Source: UM-FILTER-49-7 sp964599895 (GTDB lineage Bacteria > Acidobacteriota > Holophagae > Thermotomaculales > Thermotomaculaceae). Taken from it: a stretch of 50,277 bases of DNA. The position numbers were made by a program, and so were the translations under genes. The stretch covers positions 1 to 50,277 of the forward strand of contig CAZRHT010000015.1 of NCBI GenBank assembly GCA_964599895.1. Direction: 5' to 3'. The notes beneath the pieces were generated by a model that was not told where the DNA came from, ran no database searches, and worked only from the letters and a program-made list of their open reading frames with translations. This document shows, one piece after another, positions 17,445 through 24,157 of the stretch (the first letter of the stretch is position 1; each line of letters opens with the position of its first letter).

Positions 17445-18010
17445 GTCGTTTTCTATTGGCTGTGCTATTAATTGCTCTCCTTTCTGCCTTCGGTTGCGGC
17501 AAATCTGCCCCGGCACCAAAGGAAAAAGCCGTGAATGATAAATCTGAAGAGGCAAAAATACTACCACAACCACAATTATTGAAACAAACCCGTGTGGTCA
17601 GTCTCTACTTCGGAAGCCCTTCCCAATATGGCCTCGTCGTGGAAAGAAGAAAGATATTTGATATTCCGGACAAACCTTCCATGATTTTTCAAGTCCTGTC
17701 TACCCTTGAATTCGGGCCCCGCACAAAGCTCTTTCCCACCATTCCGGCAACTCTCACTGTACACAATGTTTTTACGGACGGTGATACGATTTTTATCGAC
17801 TTGAACCGGGAACAGAACCACGCCAGAATCGGCGGAATTGAAGGTGAGTCCATATTGATTCACTCTCTTGTCAACACAGCGCTGGCAGTTTATCCTGAAT
17901 TCAAACGGGTTCGCTTCCTGGTCAACGGAGCTGAAACCGACAGTCTCATGGGTCATATTGACGCCAGCCAGTCCTTTGTTTATGACCGGGCAATCGTCAG
18001 GAGACAATGA
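17441..18010 (+). CDS. GerMN-domain lipoprotein
   Basis: 189 residues. The N-terminus MSRFLLAVLLIALLSAFGCG is a lipoprotein-type signal with Cys19; the lipobox (AFGC) is imperfect. After a Lys/Pro/Glu linker, residues about 50-180 match a GerMN (sporulation/spore germination-type) fold: VVSLYFGS..., TLEFGPRTKLFPTIPATLTVHNVFTDGDTIFIDLN, GGIEGESILIHSLVNTALAVYPEFKRVRFLVNG. In Gram-negatives this domain often pairs with Amidase_3, as here by 4-bp overlap, suggesting a cell-envelope role. Confidence 0.82.
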   Translation: MSRFLLAVLLIALLSAFGCGKSAPAPKEKAVNDKSEEAKILPQPQLLKQTRVVSLYFGSPSQYGLVVERRKIFDIPDKPSMIFQVLSTLEFGPRTKLFPTIPATLTVHNVFTDGDTIFIDLNREQNHARIGGIEGESILIHSLVNTALAVYPEFKRVRFLVNGAETDSLMGHIDASQSFVYDRAIVRRQ

Positions 18011-18034
18011 GCTTGCCTCGAGCTAAAAAACACT

Positions 18035-18991
18035 CTAATCATCGTTGCTTTCTTCTTTGGAATATTCTGGATAAAGCGTTTTAACACAGTCAGGACAAAT
18101 GCCATGGGAAAACTCAGCATCTGAACGGTCCCGGATGTACACCTCTATTTGCTCCCAGGCACCTGAGTCTGTGCGAATCTTTTTACATGAAGAGCAGATC
18201 GGTATGATCCCCCTGAGCATATTAATTTCACCAAATGCAGCTTGAAGTTCTGTCAAAGTTTTCACTGAGCTTCTATATGAACCGTAAATACCTATAATTC
18301 CAAGCAGCCAGATGCCTAGAAAAATCAAATCCAATTTCCATATTGCATGATCTCTAATGGATAGAATTGTGCCAACCGGGATAGTCACGCTGATTCCACC
18401 TCTCAGCTCTCCCAGTTTGTATCCCTGTTTTGCATGACATTTTAAGCAGGCTTCCTCGGTCCAGAGTGGTGCCATATACCTGAATTCTCTGGTGCCTTTT
18501 TTGGGAAGATTCCATTCGTAATACTCATCACCTGCCCGGGAAAACTTCTGCAGCGCTTTTTCTTCCCAGGGATACGGTGCGTTGGCCGGACGGATAGGCT
18601 TCTGACTTGTAATATGGAATTTTACTTTGTTTCTTTTAGAGGCGATTTCAGATAGCTGGCGTGTCATATAGGCGGGATTGATCATTGTCAATCTTTGCCC
18701 ATCCAGTGTAGTAATGTCCCTGTCAGGGATATCAAGATAGGGATTGGGTTGTGTTTCCCGGGTGATGGGAACATATACACCTCCATGAGCGGCATTCCAA
18801 TACCTCATATCCAATATCATATGGAACAACGAACGCGCTTGTTTCAGGGTTAATTGAAAGGTTTTATCCTTCTCCCAACTATTCGCACCAACTCCAAGGA
18901 AAAGAATAGTGGCTGACCAGAATACCGCGATCAGAGAGAATGTTCTGAACGCCGTTGATTGCACACCACTTTCATTCTCTTTCTTATCCAT
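18035..18991 (-). CDS. Tll0287-like (DUF3365) haem-type membrane sensor with C-terminal Cys module
   Basis: 318 residues from ATG 18991 (GGAAA six bases upstream); ATG 18994 is one codon earlier. A TM segment lies near residues 18-38 (FSLIAVFWSATILFLGVGA), then the DUF3365 periplasmic domain: QARSLFHMILDMRYWNAAHGGVYVP, RLTMINPAYMTRQLSE, and a single haem motif CLKCHAKQGY. A second TM (LIFLGIWLLGIIGIYGS) leads to a cytoplasmic tail LRGIIPICSSCKKIRTD...FSHGICPDCVKTLYPEY, the CxxC/CxxC module usually found at the end of PAS or receiver proteins. No kinase or cyclase output follows. Probable redox or gas sensor; partner unknown. Monocistronic with its own promoter. Confidence 0.82.
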   Translation of the reverse strand: MDKKENESGVQSTAFRTFSLIAVFWSATILFLGVGANSWEKDKTFQLTLKQARSLFHMILDMRYWNAAHGGVYVPITRETQPNPYLDIPDRDITTLDGQRLTMINPAYMTRQLSEIASKRNKVKFHITSQKPIRPANAPYPWEEKALQKFSRAGDEYYEWNLPKKGTREFRYMAPLWTEEACLKCHAKQGYKLGELRGGISVTIPVGTILSIRDHAIWKLDLIFLGIWLLGIIGIYGSYRSSVKTLTELQAAFGEINMLRGIIPICSSCKKIRTDSGAWEQIEVYIRDRSDAEFSHGICPDCVKTLYPEYSKEESNDD

Positions 18992-19077
18992 CATAGTTTC
19001 CGTTGGACACCTGTACACTTTTCATTATATCCAAAAACCAAGTCCGCCCAGGCTAATTCCCTGTTGGCCGTATAGCC

Positions 19078-19106
19078 AATATGCCACTCCAACCCAATCG
19101 TGTCAA
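19078..19106 (-). promoter_or_regulatory. Promoter of the DUF3365 sensor gene
   Basis: Perfect TTGACA (19101-19106), 17-bp spacer ending TGG, CATATT (19078-19083), so an extended -10. Predicted leader about 80 nt. A TATAAT without a -35 also lies nearer the gene (about 19022-19030). Confidence 0.55.
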
Positions 19107-19247
19107 TGAGAATGCCTGAGAATGGTTTGACATGAAGTAGTTTCCTGATTAACGAAAAACCGGCCATTCAAAGTCACTTCCCCTTCTCTATAATTCTGAG
19201 TCTGTAGCGGACTCAACTTTGCCTTCTACTTGGCCTTTTCTGTCTCA

Positions 19248-19958
19248 CTATCCCTTTCGACGCAAGATAGATAAACCACTGCAATTTGGCAAATGCTCGA
19301 CAGAAAACCCTCTGTGAACGCCCGAATAGGTCCTGCTTTCATCCCATTCAGCTTCCAGGAATTCCTGGACCGCACGGATGACCCCTCTCTGGTTGTTCCA
19401 ACCACCGCCGAGGGAACCGTCCTTCCGACGGAACACCCGTTTCATGTTCGTGTCATGGAATACCATAGTGCCTGCCGGGGCAAGATAGGGGGTCCAGGCC
19501 TCAATTTCAGCGCAAGTATGATCGTAGGTATGGCTCGTGTCGATAAAGAGAAAGTCGATCCGGGGGTCAACTCCTATTTCTTGCGCAGATTCGGGAAAGT
19601 CTTGAGCAAATTCAATGTCATCCATCTGAACAAACCGCCATTTTTCGTAATTGGAATTGAAAAGAGTTGGTCCCATATCCAGGCTGATAAGCCATGCTCC
19701 CGCCTTTTCTGCCGCACGGGACAAGGCAAAACTGGATGCCCCGGTTCGAACTCCCAGTTCAACCATCAATTTTGGACGAACCGCCAATGCTTCCCTGTAC
19801 AGGACTTCCAGATGATCGCTGATATCTGTCCGTTTCCTTGCGAACTGAAGAATTTCCTTCAGTTGAACGTCATCACTTTCCCTGTGCTTTTCTCTTGGAA
19901 TAAAGAGATTGTACGTCCCGAGCAATCCTTTTGCAAGGACTGTAACTGCCTTATTCAT
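19248..19958 (-). CDS. Class I SAM-dependent methyltransferase (CmcI / Methyltransf_24-like)
   Basis: 236 residues. The SAM-binding loop is MVELGVRTGASSFALSRAAEKAG (near residue 65-87), followed by LISLDMGP, then IDFLFIDTSHTYDHTCAEIEAWTPYLAPAGTMVFHDTN, the acid and metal-type region of the cephalosporin-hydroxylase/Methyltransf_24 group, and a C-terminal RGVIRAVQEFL helix. The methyl acceptor is unknown; the family acts on sugars and small molecules. Its start overlaps suhB by 8 bp, so it is the last gene of a three-gene operon with a phosphatase and a HAD hydrolase. Confidence 0.8.
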   Translation of the reverse strand: MNKAVTVLAKGLLGTYNLFIPREKHRESDDVQLKEILQFARKRTDISDHLEVLYREALAVRPKLMVELGVRTGASSFALSRAAEKAGAWLISLDMGPTLFNSNYEKWRFVQMDDIEFAQDFPESAQEIGVDPRIDFLFIDTSHTYDHTCAEIEAWTPYLAPAGTMVFHDTNMKRVFRRKDGSLGGGWNNQRGVIRAVQEFLEAEWDESRTYSGVHRGFSVEHLPNCSGLSILRRKG

Positions 19959-20772
19959 CCGGGTTCAGAACTTCCTCAACAAGTTCGTTGTGAATCATGC
20001 CGTTAGTAGCCACCAATTCCCTACCAGATATAGTAAATGGATTCCCTCTATAGTCTGTCAATCGCCCACCCGCTTCTCTGACAATGAGTTCTCCGGCAGC
20101 CATATCCCAGGGCTTTAAACCGATCTCAAAATATCCGTCAAGCCGGCCGCAGGCCACGTAACACAAGTCTACAGAGGCTGCGCCCCCCCGGCGAAGTCCC
20201 TGACCTTTCAATGCCACCTGCCGCATGGGCGCAAACAGTTCGTCTATGACCGTTGCCCTGAAATAAGGCAGTCCGGTCACCAGCAATGCCTTACGCAGAC
20301 TGTTGACAGTCGAAACATGAATGCGTTTTTCGTTTAGAAACGCGCCGCCGTTCTTCGTTGCAAAGAAAGTTTCTCCCATTACAGGAATTTCTACGAGACC
20401 GGCCTTTGTATCATCGTTGTGGCGCAAACCGCAGGAAAAGGCAAAAAAGGGATAGCTGTGAGCAAAGTTTGTGGTGCCGTCCAACGGGTCAATGACCCAA
20501 CTCCATTCGCTATTTCCCCTGTGGCTGCCCCCTTCCTCGGCAAGGATGCTGTCGTCGGGGAAAAGTGTCTTGATTTTCTCCACTACTGCATCTTCCACCG
20601 CCTTGTCCGCCGCGGTAACAATGTCCACATCACCTTTCAACTCATAATCTTCAACATGTCCATAATGATTCATCAACAAACTATGGGCAAGGTGGCCCAA
20701 CTCCTTCAGGAGCCCGACTCTTTCGCGCAAATCGATGGATTCAAACTGCCTGTTAAGGTCTTTGCTTTTCAA
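19951..20772 (-). CDS. suhB: Inositol-1-monophosphatase family protein
   Basis: 273 residues. Mg2+-dependent sugar or inositol phosphate phosphatase. Metal-site motifs: KGDVDIVTAADKAVE, SILAEEGG, WVIDPLDGTTNFAHSYPFF, and KPWDMAAGELIVREAGGRLTD near the C-terminus. Typical length. The gene symbol is by family; the true substrate could be inositol phosphate, fructose bisphosphate or histidinol phosphate. It overlaps the HAD gene upstream by 4 bp and the methyltransferase downstream by 8 bp. Confidence 0.88.
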   Translation of the reverse strand: MKSKDLNRQFESIDLRERVGLLKELGHLAHSLLMNHYGHVEDYELKGDVDIVTAADKAVEDAVVEKIKTLFPDDSILAEEGGSHRGNSEWSWVIDPLDGTTNFAHSYPFFAFSCGLRHNDDTKAGLVEIPVMGETFFATKNGGAFLNEKRIHVSTVNSLRKALLVTGLPYFRATVIDELFAPMRQVALKGQGLRRGGAASVDLCYVACGRLDGYFEIGLKPWDMAAGELIVREAGGRLTDYRGNPFTISGRELVATNGMIHNELVEEVLNPDE

Positions 20773-21458
20773 AAAATCTCCTTTAGCTGCCGGAAATCAT
20801 TAATTTCATGGAATCTGCCATTGTGCTTCAACGGTACTTCCTCAAAATCCCAGGCCCGTTCCTTTTTGAGCAACACCGTTCCCATACCGATTTCCGCAGG
20901 GGGATTAATGTCTGAACGGGGACTGTTTCCGATCATCCAGGATTCCCGGGGACTGGCATTCAATTTTTCAATTAGCCCCCGGTAATGATCCGGGGTTTTG
21001 TCCGGTATGACAAAAACATCCCGAAAATAATGGGACACGTTGGCTCTCTTAACCTTCCCAGACTGCTCGTCCTCCACCCCTTTTGTAACAAGAAAAAGGG
21101 GATATTTCCCCTGCAAATAAGAAAGTGTGTCCGCGACACCGGGATAAAGTTCCACGGGATGCATATGAACGCTCTTCTGAATTTCATCCAGTAAGTTTGT
21201 ATCAGCGTCTGTTTTCTTTCTGCCTTGCTTTTCATAAAAAAGCAGCATTGTGCGACGCATCGCTTCCCGGTAGCCCATAGAACCGAAGCCGATTTCATGG
21301 GTACGCTGTGAGTCAATCCGGCTCAAAACAGAGTCCACTTCTTTTGCAGCGAACCCCGCCTTCTCCATCCAGTTCAGAAATCGGTCCCGTCCTTCTTCAA
21401 AGTAGGCAAAATTTTCCCAAAGTGTGTCATCCGCATCAATAAAAAGTGTCCATTTCAT
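20769..21458 (-). CDS. HAD-superfamily hydrolase
   Basis: 229 residues. Motif I TLFIDADDTLW (nucleophile and acid Asp), motif II FLVTKGV, motif III/IV WMIGNSPRSDINPPAEIG. The cap (residues about 18-95) is helical, as in C1-cap phosphatases of the 2-haloacid dehalogenase / phosphoglycolate type. Substrate unknown. The ATG has no ribosome site, and an extended -10 lies only 11 bp ahead, so the mRNA may be leaderless. Confidence 0.85.
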   Translation of the reverse strand: MKWTLFIDADDTLWENFAYFEEGRDRFLNWMEKAGFAAKEVDSVLSRIDSQRTHEIGFGSMGYREAMRRTMLLFYEKQGRKKTDADTNLLDEIQKSVHMHPVELYPGVADTLSYLQGKYPLFLVTKGVEDEQSGKVKRANVSHYFRDVFVIPDKTPDHYRGLIEKLNASPRESWMIGNSPRSDINPPAEIGMGTVLLKKERAWDFEEVPLKHNGRFHEINDFRQLKEIF

Positions 21459-21469
21459 AACAATAAAAG

Positions 21470-21478
21470 AGTATAGCA
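21470..21478 (-). promoter_or_regulatory. Extended -10 promoter of the HAD operon
   Basis: TGCTATACT (21478-21470) is a TGnTATAAT-type extended -10 without a recognisable -35. Its end is 11 bp from the ATG, predicting a leader of about 5 nt. Confidence 0.4.
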
Positions 21479-21608
21479 GAAAAAGGCAGGAAGAGAAGTG
21501 ATTGATGGGGAATGGGTGGCAATAAAGTCCGAAAAAGTGTTGTGAGAGAATAGATTATAAAATTCTTCCTACCTGGAGCGATGGGAGGCATGCTCGCGTC
21601 GGTTACGC

Positions 21609-22331
21609 CTAGTGGAGAAACTCTGGAGTGGTTGAAAGCCCCAGACTTTCCCTGATTTCTTCAGGACTTGAATAAGACATTTTGAGACATTCTGTAATCA
21701 CGTGCGGATAAGGTGGTTCAAGTCCTGTGAAGTCTATCGGTCCCTCAACCGAATGTCCGGTTGCAAACCTATAAATCAATTTTCCGAGGCTATAAATGTC
21801 ATTCTTTGTCTCATGGCAATCGATTCTATCAGAAGAACTGTAACCAACGGTTCCGATACGGAACCCGTCTGGATGAGTTGGGAAAGCCGGAGTTCCGATC
21901 CTTCCCGCCATTGCAAAATCAGTCAATTTACATCGATTGTTCTCAAACAACAGAAAATTGCTGTCATTAATGTCATTATGAACAATCCCATTATCGTGCA
22001 GATATGACACCGCAGAGAGTATTTGGGTTAGAAAATATTCAAGCACCCCCTTTTTTGCCCGATTTTCGGCCAGATAATCACCCAGTGTCCCAAACGGTGC
22101 ATATTCAATAATAAAAGAGAGGGGCGTTTGCCCCTCGCCAAAGTATTTGACAATATGACGGTGATGTAGAGTTTCATAAATATGCATCTCATTTTCTATA
22201 AGTTGAGCCACGAATTCATCCGCGGTGGTCGCAGACTTTTCAACCAGGTACAACCCGGTTCCAAAATCACGACCCAATGTAATCCGAGTGCCGCCATATT
22301 CCTTCAAAACACGTAATGGTTTAAAATCCAT
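21609..22331 (-). CDS. Divergent Ser/Thr protein kinase
   Basis: 240 residues covering only a kinase domain, with no transmembrane or sensor part. Recognisable: the N-lobe Lys (YLVEK, K32) and helix-C Glu (IENEMHIYETL), hinge FIIEYAPFGTLGDYL, catalytic loop IVHNDINDSNFLL (118-128), LTDFAMAG (137-143), GTVGYSSSDRI and NDIYSLGKLIYRFATG. Deviations: HRD is HND, the catalytic-loop Lys is Asn122, DFG is DFA, the APE motif reads SSD-R, and the Gly-rich loop is weak. The catalytic Asp120, Asn125 and Mg-binding Asp138 remain, so activity is possible. Last gene of the sigma-54-driven operon, 7 bp after the roadblock-like gene. Confidence 0.85.
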   Translation of the reverse strand: MDFKPLRVLKEYGGTRITLGRDFGTGLYLVEKSATTADEFVAQLIENEMHIYETLHHRHIVKYFGEGQTPLSFIIEYAPFGTLGDYLAENRAKKGVLEYFLTQILSAVSYLHDNGIVHNDINDSNFLLFENNRCKLTDFAMAGRIGTPAFPTHPDGFRIGTVGYSSSDRIDCHETKNDIYSLGKLIYRFATGHSVEGPIDFTGLEPPYPHVITECLKMSYSSPEEIRESLGLSTTPEFLH

Positions 22332-22338
22332 TGCCCGA

Positions 22339-22704
22339 TCAGAAATCCTCAGCCAAGGCTTCAGTTGTGGCCTTCAGTTTCATTTTCCCCATCGCAACAT
22401 TTCCGTCGGGCTTCAGGAAGAGAGTGACATGATAGTGCTTGCCATCTACATTTCCATTGCATTTGGCGAGAAGAACACCCATGTCAGAGTTGATCTGAAT
22501 AAAATCCGAATGTCCGAATCCACCCTTATCAGTCATTTCCTGCGCTGCCAGCAAAACGTCGTTGAGTAGTGACCCGAGTACCTCCTGATGGAGACCTGAA
22601 ATCTGGGAAGTGCCTTCTATCATTTCCCCCTCCGGTGAAAACACGCCACAACCCAAGTACCCTTTAACCTCTTCAAATCCAGCAAGCTTGTCTTTGATTG
22701 CCAT
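22339..22704 (-). CDS. Roadblock/LC7-like protein
   Basis: 121 residues from ATG 22704 (AAAGGAGGTTGCT upstream); an earlier in-frame start would cover the ribosome site. The pattern of helix, two strands, helix, three strands, helix fits the roadblock fold: VKGYLGCGVFSPEGEMIEG, LLNDVLLAAQEM, DFIQINSDMGVLLAK, YHVTLFLKPDGNVAMGKMKL. It resembles the last 110 residues of the adjacent response regulator (same KG[YF].., SGNIAM / DGNVAM signatures), suggesting duplication. Roadblock proteins dimerise and regulate small GTPases in MglAB-like systems; no MglA is seen here. Function inferred only from fold and context. Confidence 0.65.
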   Translation of the reverse strand: MAIKDKLAGFEEVKGYLGCGVFSPEGEMIEGTSQISGLHQEVLGSLLNDVLLAAQEMTDKGGFGHSDFIQINSDMGVLLAKCNGNVDGKHYHVTLFLKPDGNVAMGKMKLKATTEALAEDF

Positions 22705-22762
22705 AGCAACCTCCTTTAAGTTTTGGCCCATCCACTCCTTGTGGTGGGCTTAAAGATTTCTA

Positions 22763-23893
22763 TTAATTACGGCTCTTCTCCAGGGCGGAAATCGCCTGTT
22801 CCAGCTGTTTCTTGGCCATTGCAATATTCCCGCTTTTACCTATGTGCACGAGAAGGTTAATTTGAAACGAATCAATCTGGAGACTTTTTGCAAAGAGAAT
22901 CCCTTTAGCAGAGTCAACCTGAACCATCTCTACAATCCCAAAATCAGCACCGGAAATGACACTCGAAGCCTTCTTGAAAAGACGGATAAACGAAATGCCT
23001 ATCTTCTTCAGCGATGCGGCATTATCAGGAGATATCTCAAAGAAACATGTCCCTTCCGCTTCGAATGCCGCAACGTTTACAAAGCCCTTGACCTCAGTGA
23101 GTATTTCCAGTTCCTGAAACAATTTCTCCTTCAGGTCGGAAAAGTCGGATTGCTGCTCTTTTTTCGTCGTTTTCGGTCGTGTCTTTCCTGTTTTTTTTGG
23201 AGCCTTGCGACTCTTTTCATCCTTCTCTTTCATTGTATCAAGCAGCAAATTCATAAAAGGAATTGAGATGGTCCTGTTTTTTGCCTTTTTCTTGCTGTCA
23301 ATACGGATCTCACCTTCATTTCTACCAATTAAATACTTGGCTGCTTCAATGCCGGACAGTTTATCGAATTTCGCATCCACAACTTCGCCCTTTTCAAATG
23401 CAAAATAGCCCTTCTTTCCGTCCAGATCAACCCACAGCACACTGGTCTTTCCTTCCATGTTAATCAGTTGGAGAATACTTGTTAGCTCCAATGATTCAAC
23501 CGTCCCGCTCACACCCTGCTTAACTTCTCTGTTTATGAACCACAGTACAATATCTTCCAATTCATCAAAACTGAACGGCTTTTCCAGATATTGCAATCCG
23601 CCCAACTGGCTCACCTGCAATTCTACCTCCGGGCTTGAAAACGCCGTCATAGCGATGAAGCCAGCTTCAGGTTGAAGCTTCTTCAATTCCATCAAAATAT
23701 CCACTCCACTTTTCTTGGGCAACCGAATGTCCGAAACTACCAACTCATAAGCTGTCGTCTTTATATTCTTGATAGCATCTTCAGCGTTGTAAGCAACATC
23801 CGTCTGAAAGAGCTTCTTTTCATAGCGTTTGAACCCTTCCTTCAGGGTATCTACGACTGTTTTTTCATCATCAACGATGAGGATTCGTTTCAT
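22763..23893 (-). CDS. Response regulator: REC - DUF4388 (PATAN) - linker - roadblock-like domain
   Basis: 376 residues; GAGGTCCTGAA precedes the ATG. Receiver at 1-122 with acidic pocket VDDE, phosphoacceptor D55 (VVSDIRLP), T83 region and K105 (YLEKPF). Residues 126-225 are a PATAN/DUF4388 domain (GTVESLELTSILQLINMEGKTS...GEIRI). A strongly basic linker (225-248, KKTGKTRPKTTKKE) leads to a roadblock-like domain (about 262-371). There is no DNA-binding or enzymatic output, so signalling is likely by protein contact, perhaps with the free roadblock protein and kinase that follow. First gene behind a sigma-54 promoter. Confidence 0.85.
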   Translation of the reverse strand: MKRILIVDDEKTVVDTLKEGFKRYEKKLFQTDVAYNAEDAIKNIKTTAYELVVSDIRLPKKSGVDILMELKKLQPEAGFIAMTAFSSPEVELQVSQLGGLQYLEKPFSFDELEDIVLWFINREVKQGVSGTVESLELTSILQLINMEGKTSVLWVDLDGKKGYFAFEKGEVVDAKFDKLSGIEAAKYLIGRNEGEIRIDSKKKAKNRTISIPFMNLLLDTMKEKDEKSRKAPKKTGKTRPKTTKKEQQSDFSDLKEKLFQELEILTEVKGFVNVAAFEAEGTCFFEISPDNAASLKKIGISFIRLFKKASSVISGADFGIVEMVQVDSAKGILFAKSLQIDSFQINLLVHIGKSGNIAMAKKQLEQAISALEKSRN

Positions 23894-23931
23894 TTCAGGA
23901 CCTCACAACTTATTTTCACACTCATAGATAG

Positions 23932-23947
23932 AGCAAGAAGAATGCCA
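23932..23947 (-). promoter_or_regulatory. Sigma-54 promoter of the REC-PATAN / roadblock / kinase operon
   Basis: Minus strand TGGCATTCTTCTTGCT: -24 TGGCA, -12 TTGCT, invariant GG-N10-GC spacing. Predicted start near 23921, leader about 28 nt, closely like the other sigma-54 promoter at 5997-6012. An NtrC-family activator gene ends 211 bp upstream. Confidence 0.7.
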
Positions 23948-24099
23948 GTTCACCTTCCGAACTAAGAAATATGAAAATGATTATGTTAAGTGATGCCGTA
24001 TTCGTATTATATACCTATGAGTTATGGGGTCTTAAAGCAGATATGTTCTCTTTGTCTGAAAACCCATCATTCCGGATCAAAGGTGAATCTGCAGTGATC

Positions 24100-24149
24100 A
24101 CGGGTCATTTTGCACCAGTCACTTTCATCAGCGGCTCATTATGACCCGT
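24100..24149. repeat. Inverted repeat, candidate activator-binding (UAS) site
   Basis: ACGGGTCA (24100-24107) and TGACCCGT (24142-24149), 34 bp apart, with a GTGATCAC palindrome touching the first arm (24094-24101). They lie about 150-200 bp upstream of the -24 element, the usual place for sigma-54 enhancers, and just past the activator gene's stop. Could alternatively fold as a transcript hairpin; no T-tract follows. Confidence 0.35.
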
Positions 24150-24157
24150 CGCGCTTA

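Noticed and set aside
18010..18034. Terminator between the GerMN and DUF3365 genes
   Set aside because: Only a 4-bp AGCT self-complement next to a short A-run; too weak to call.
19125..19155. Plus-strand TTGACA with TAACGA 17 bp downstream
   Set aside because: Weak -10 and no plus-strand gene follows; the minus-strand promoter nearby fits better.
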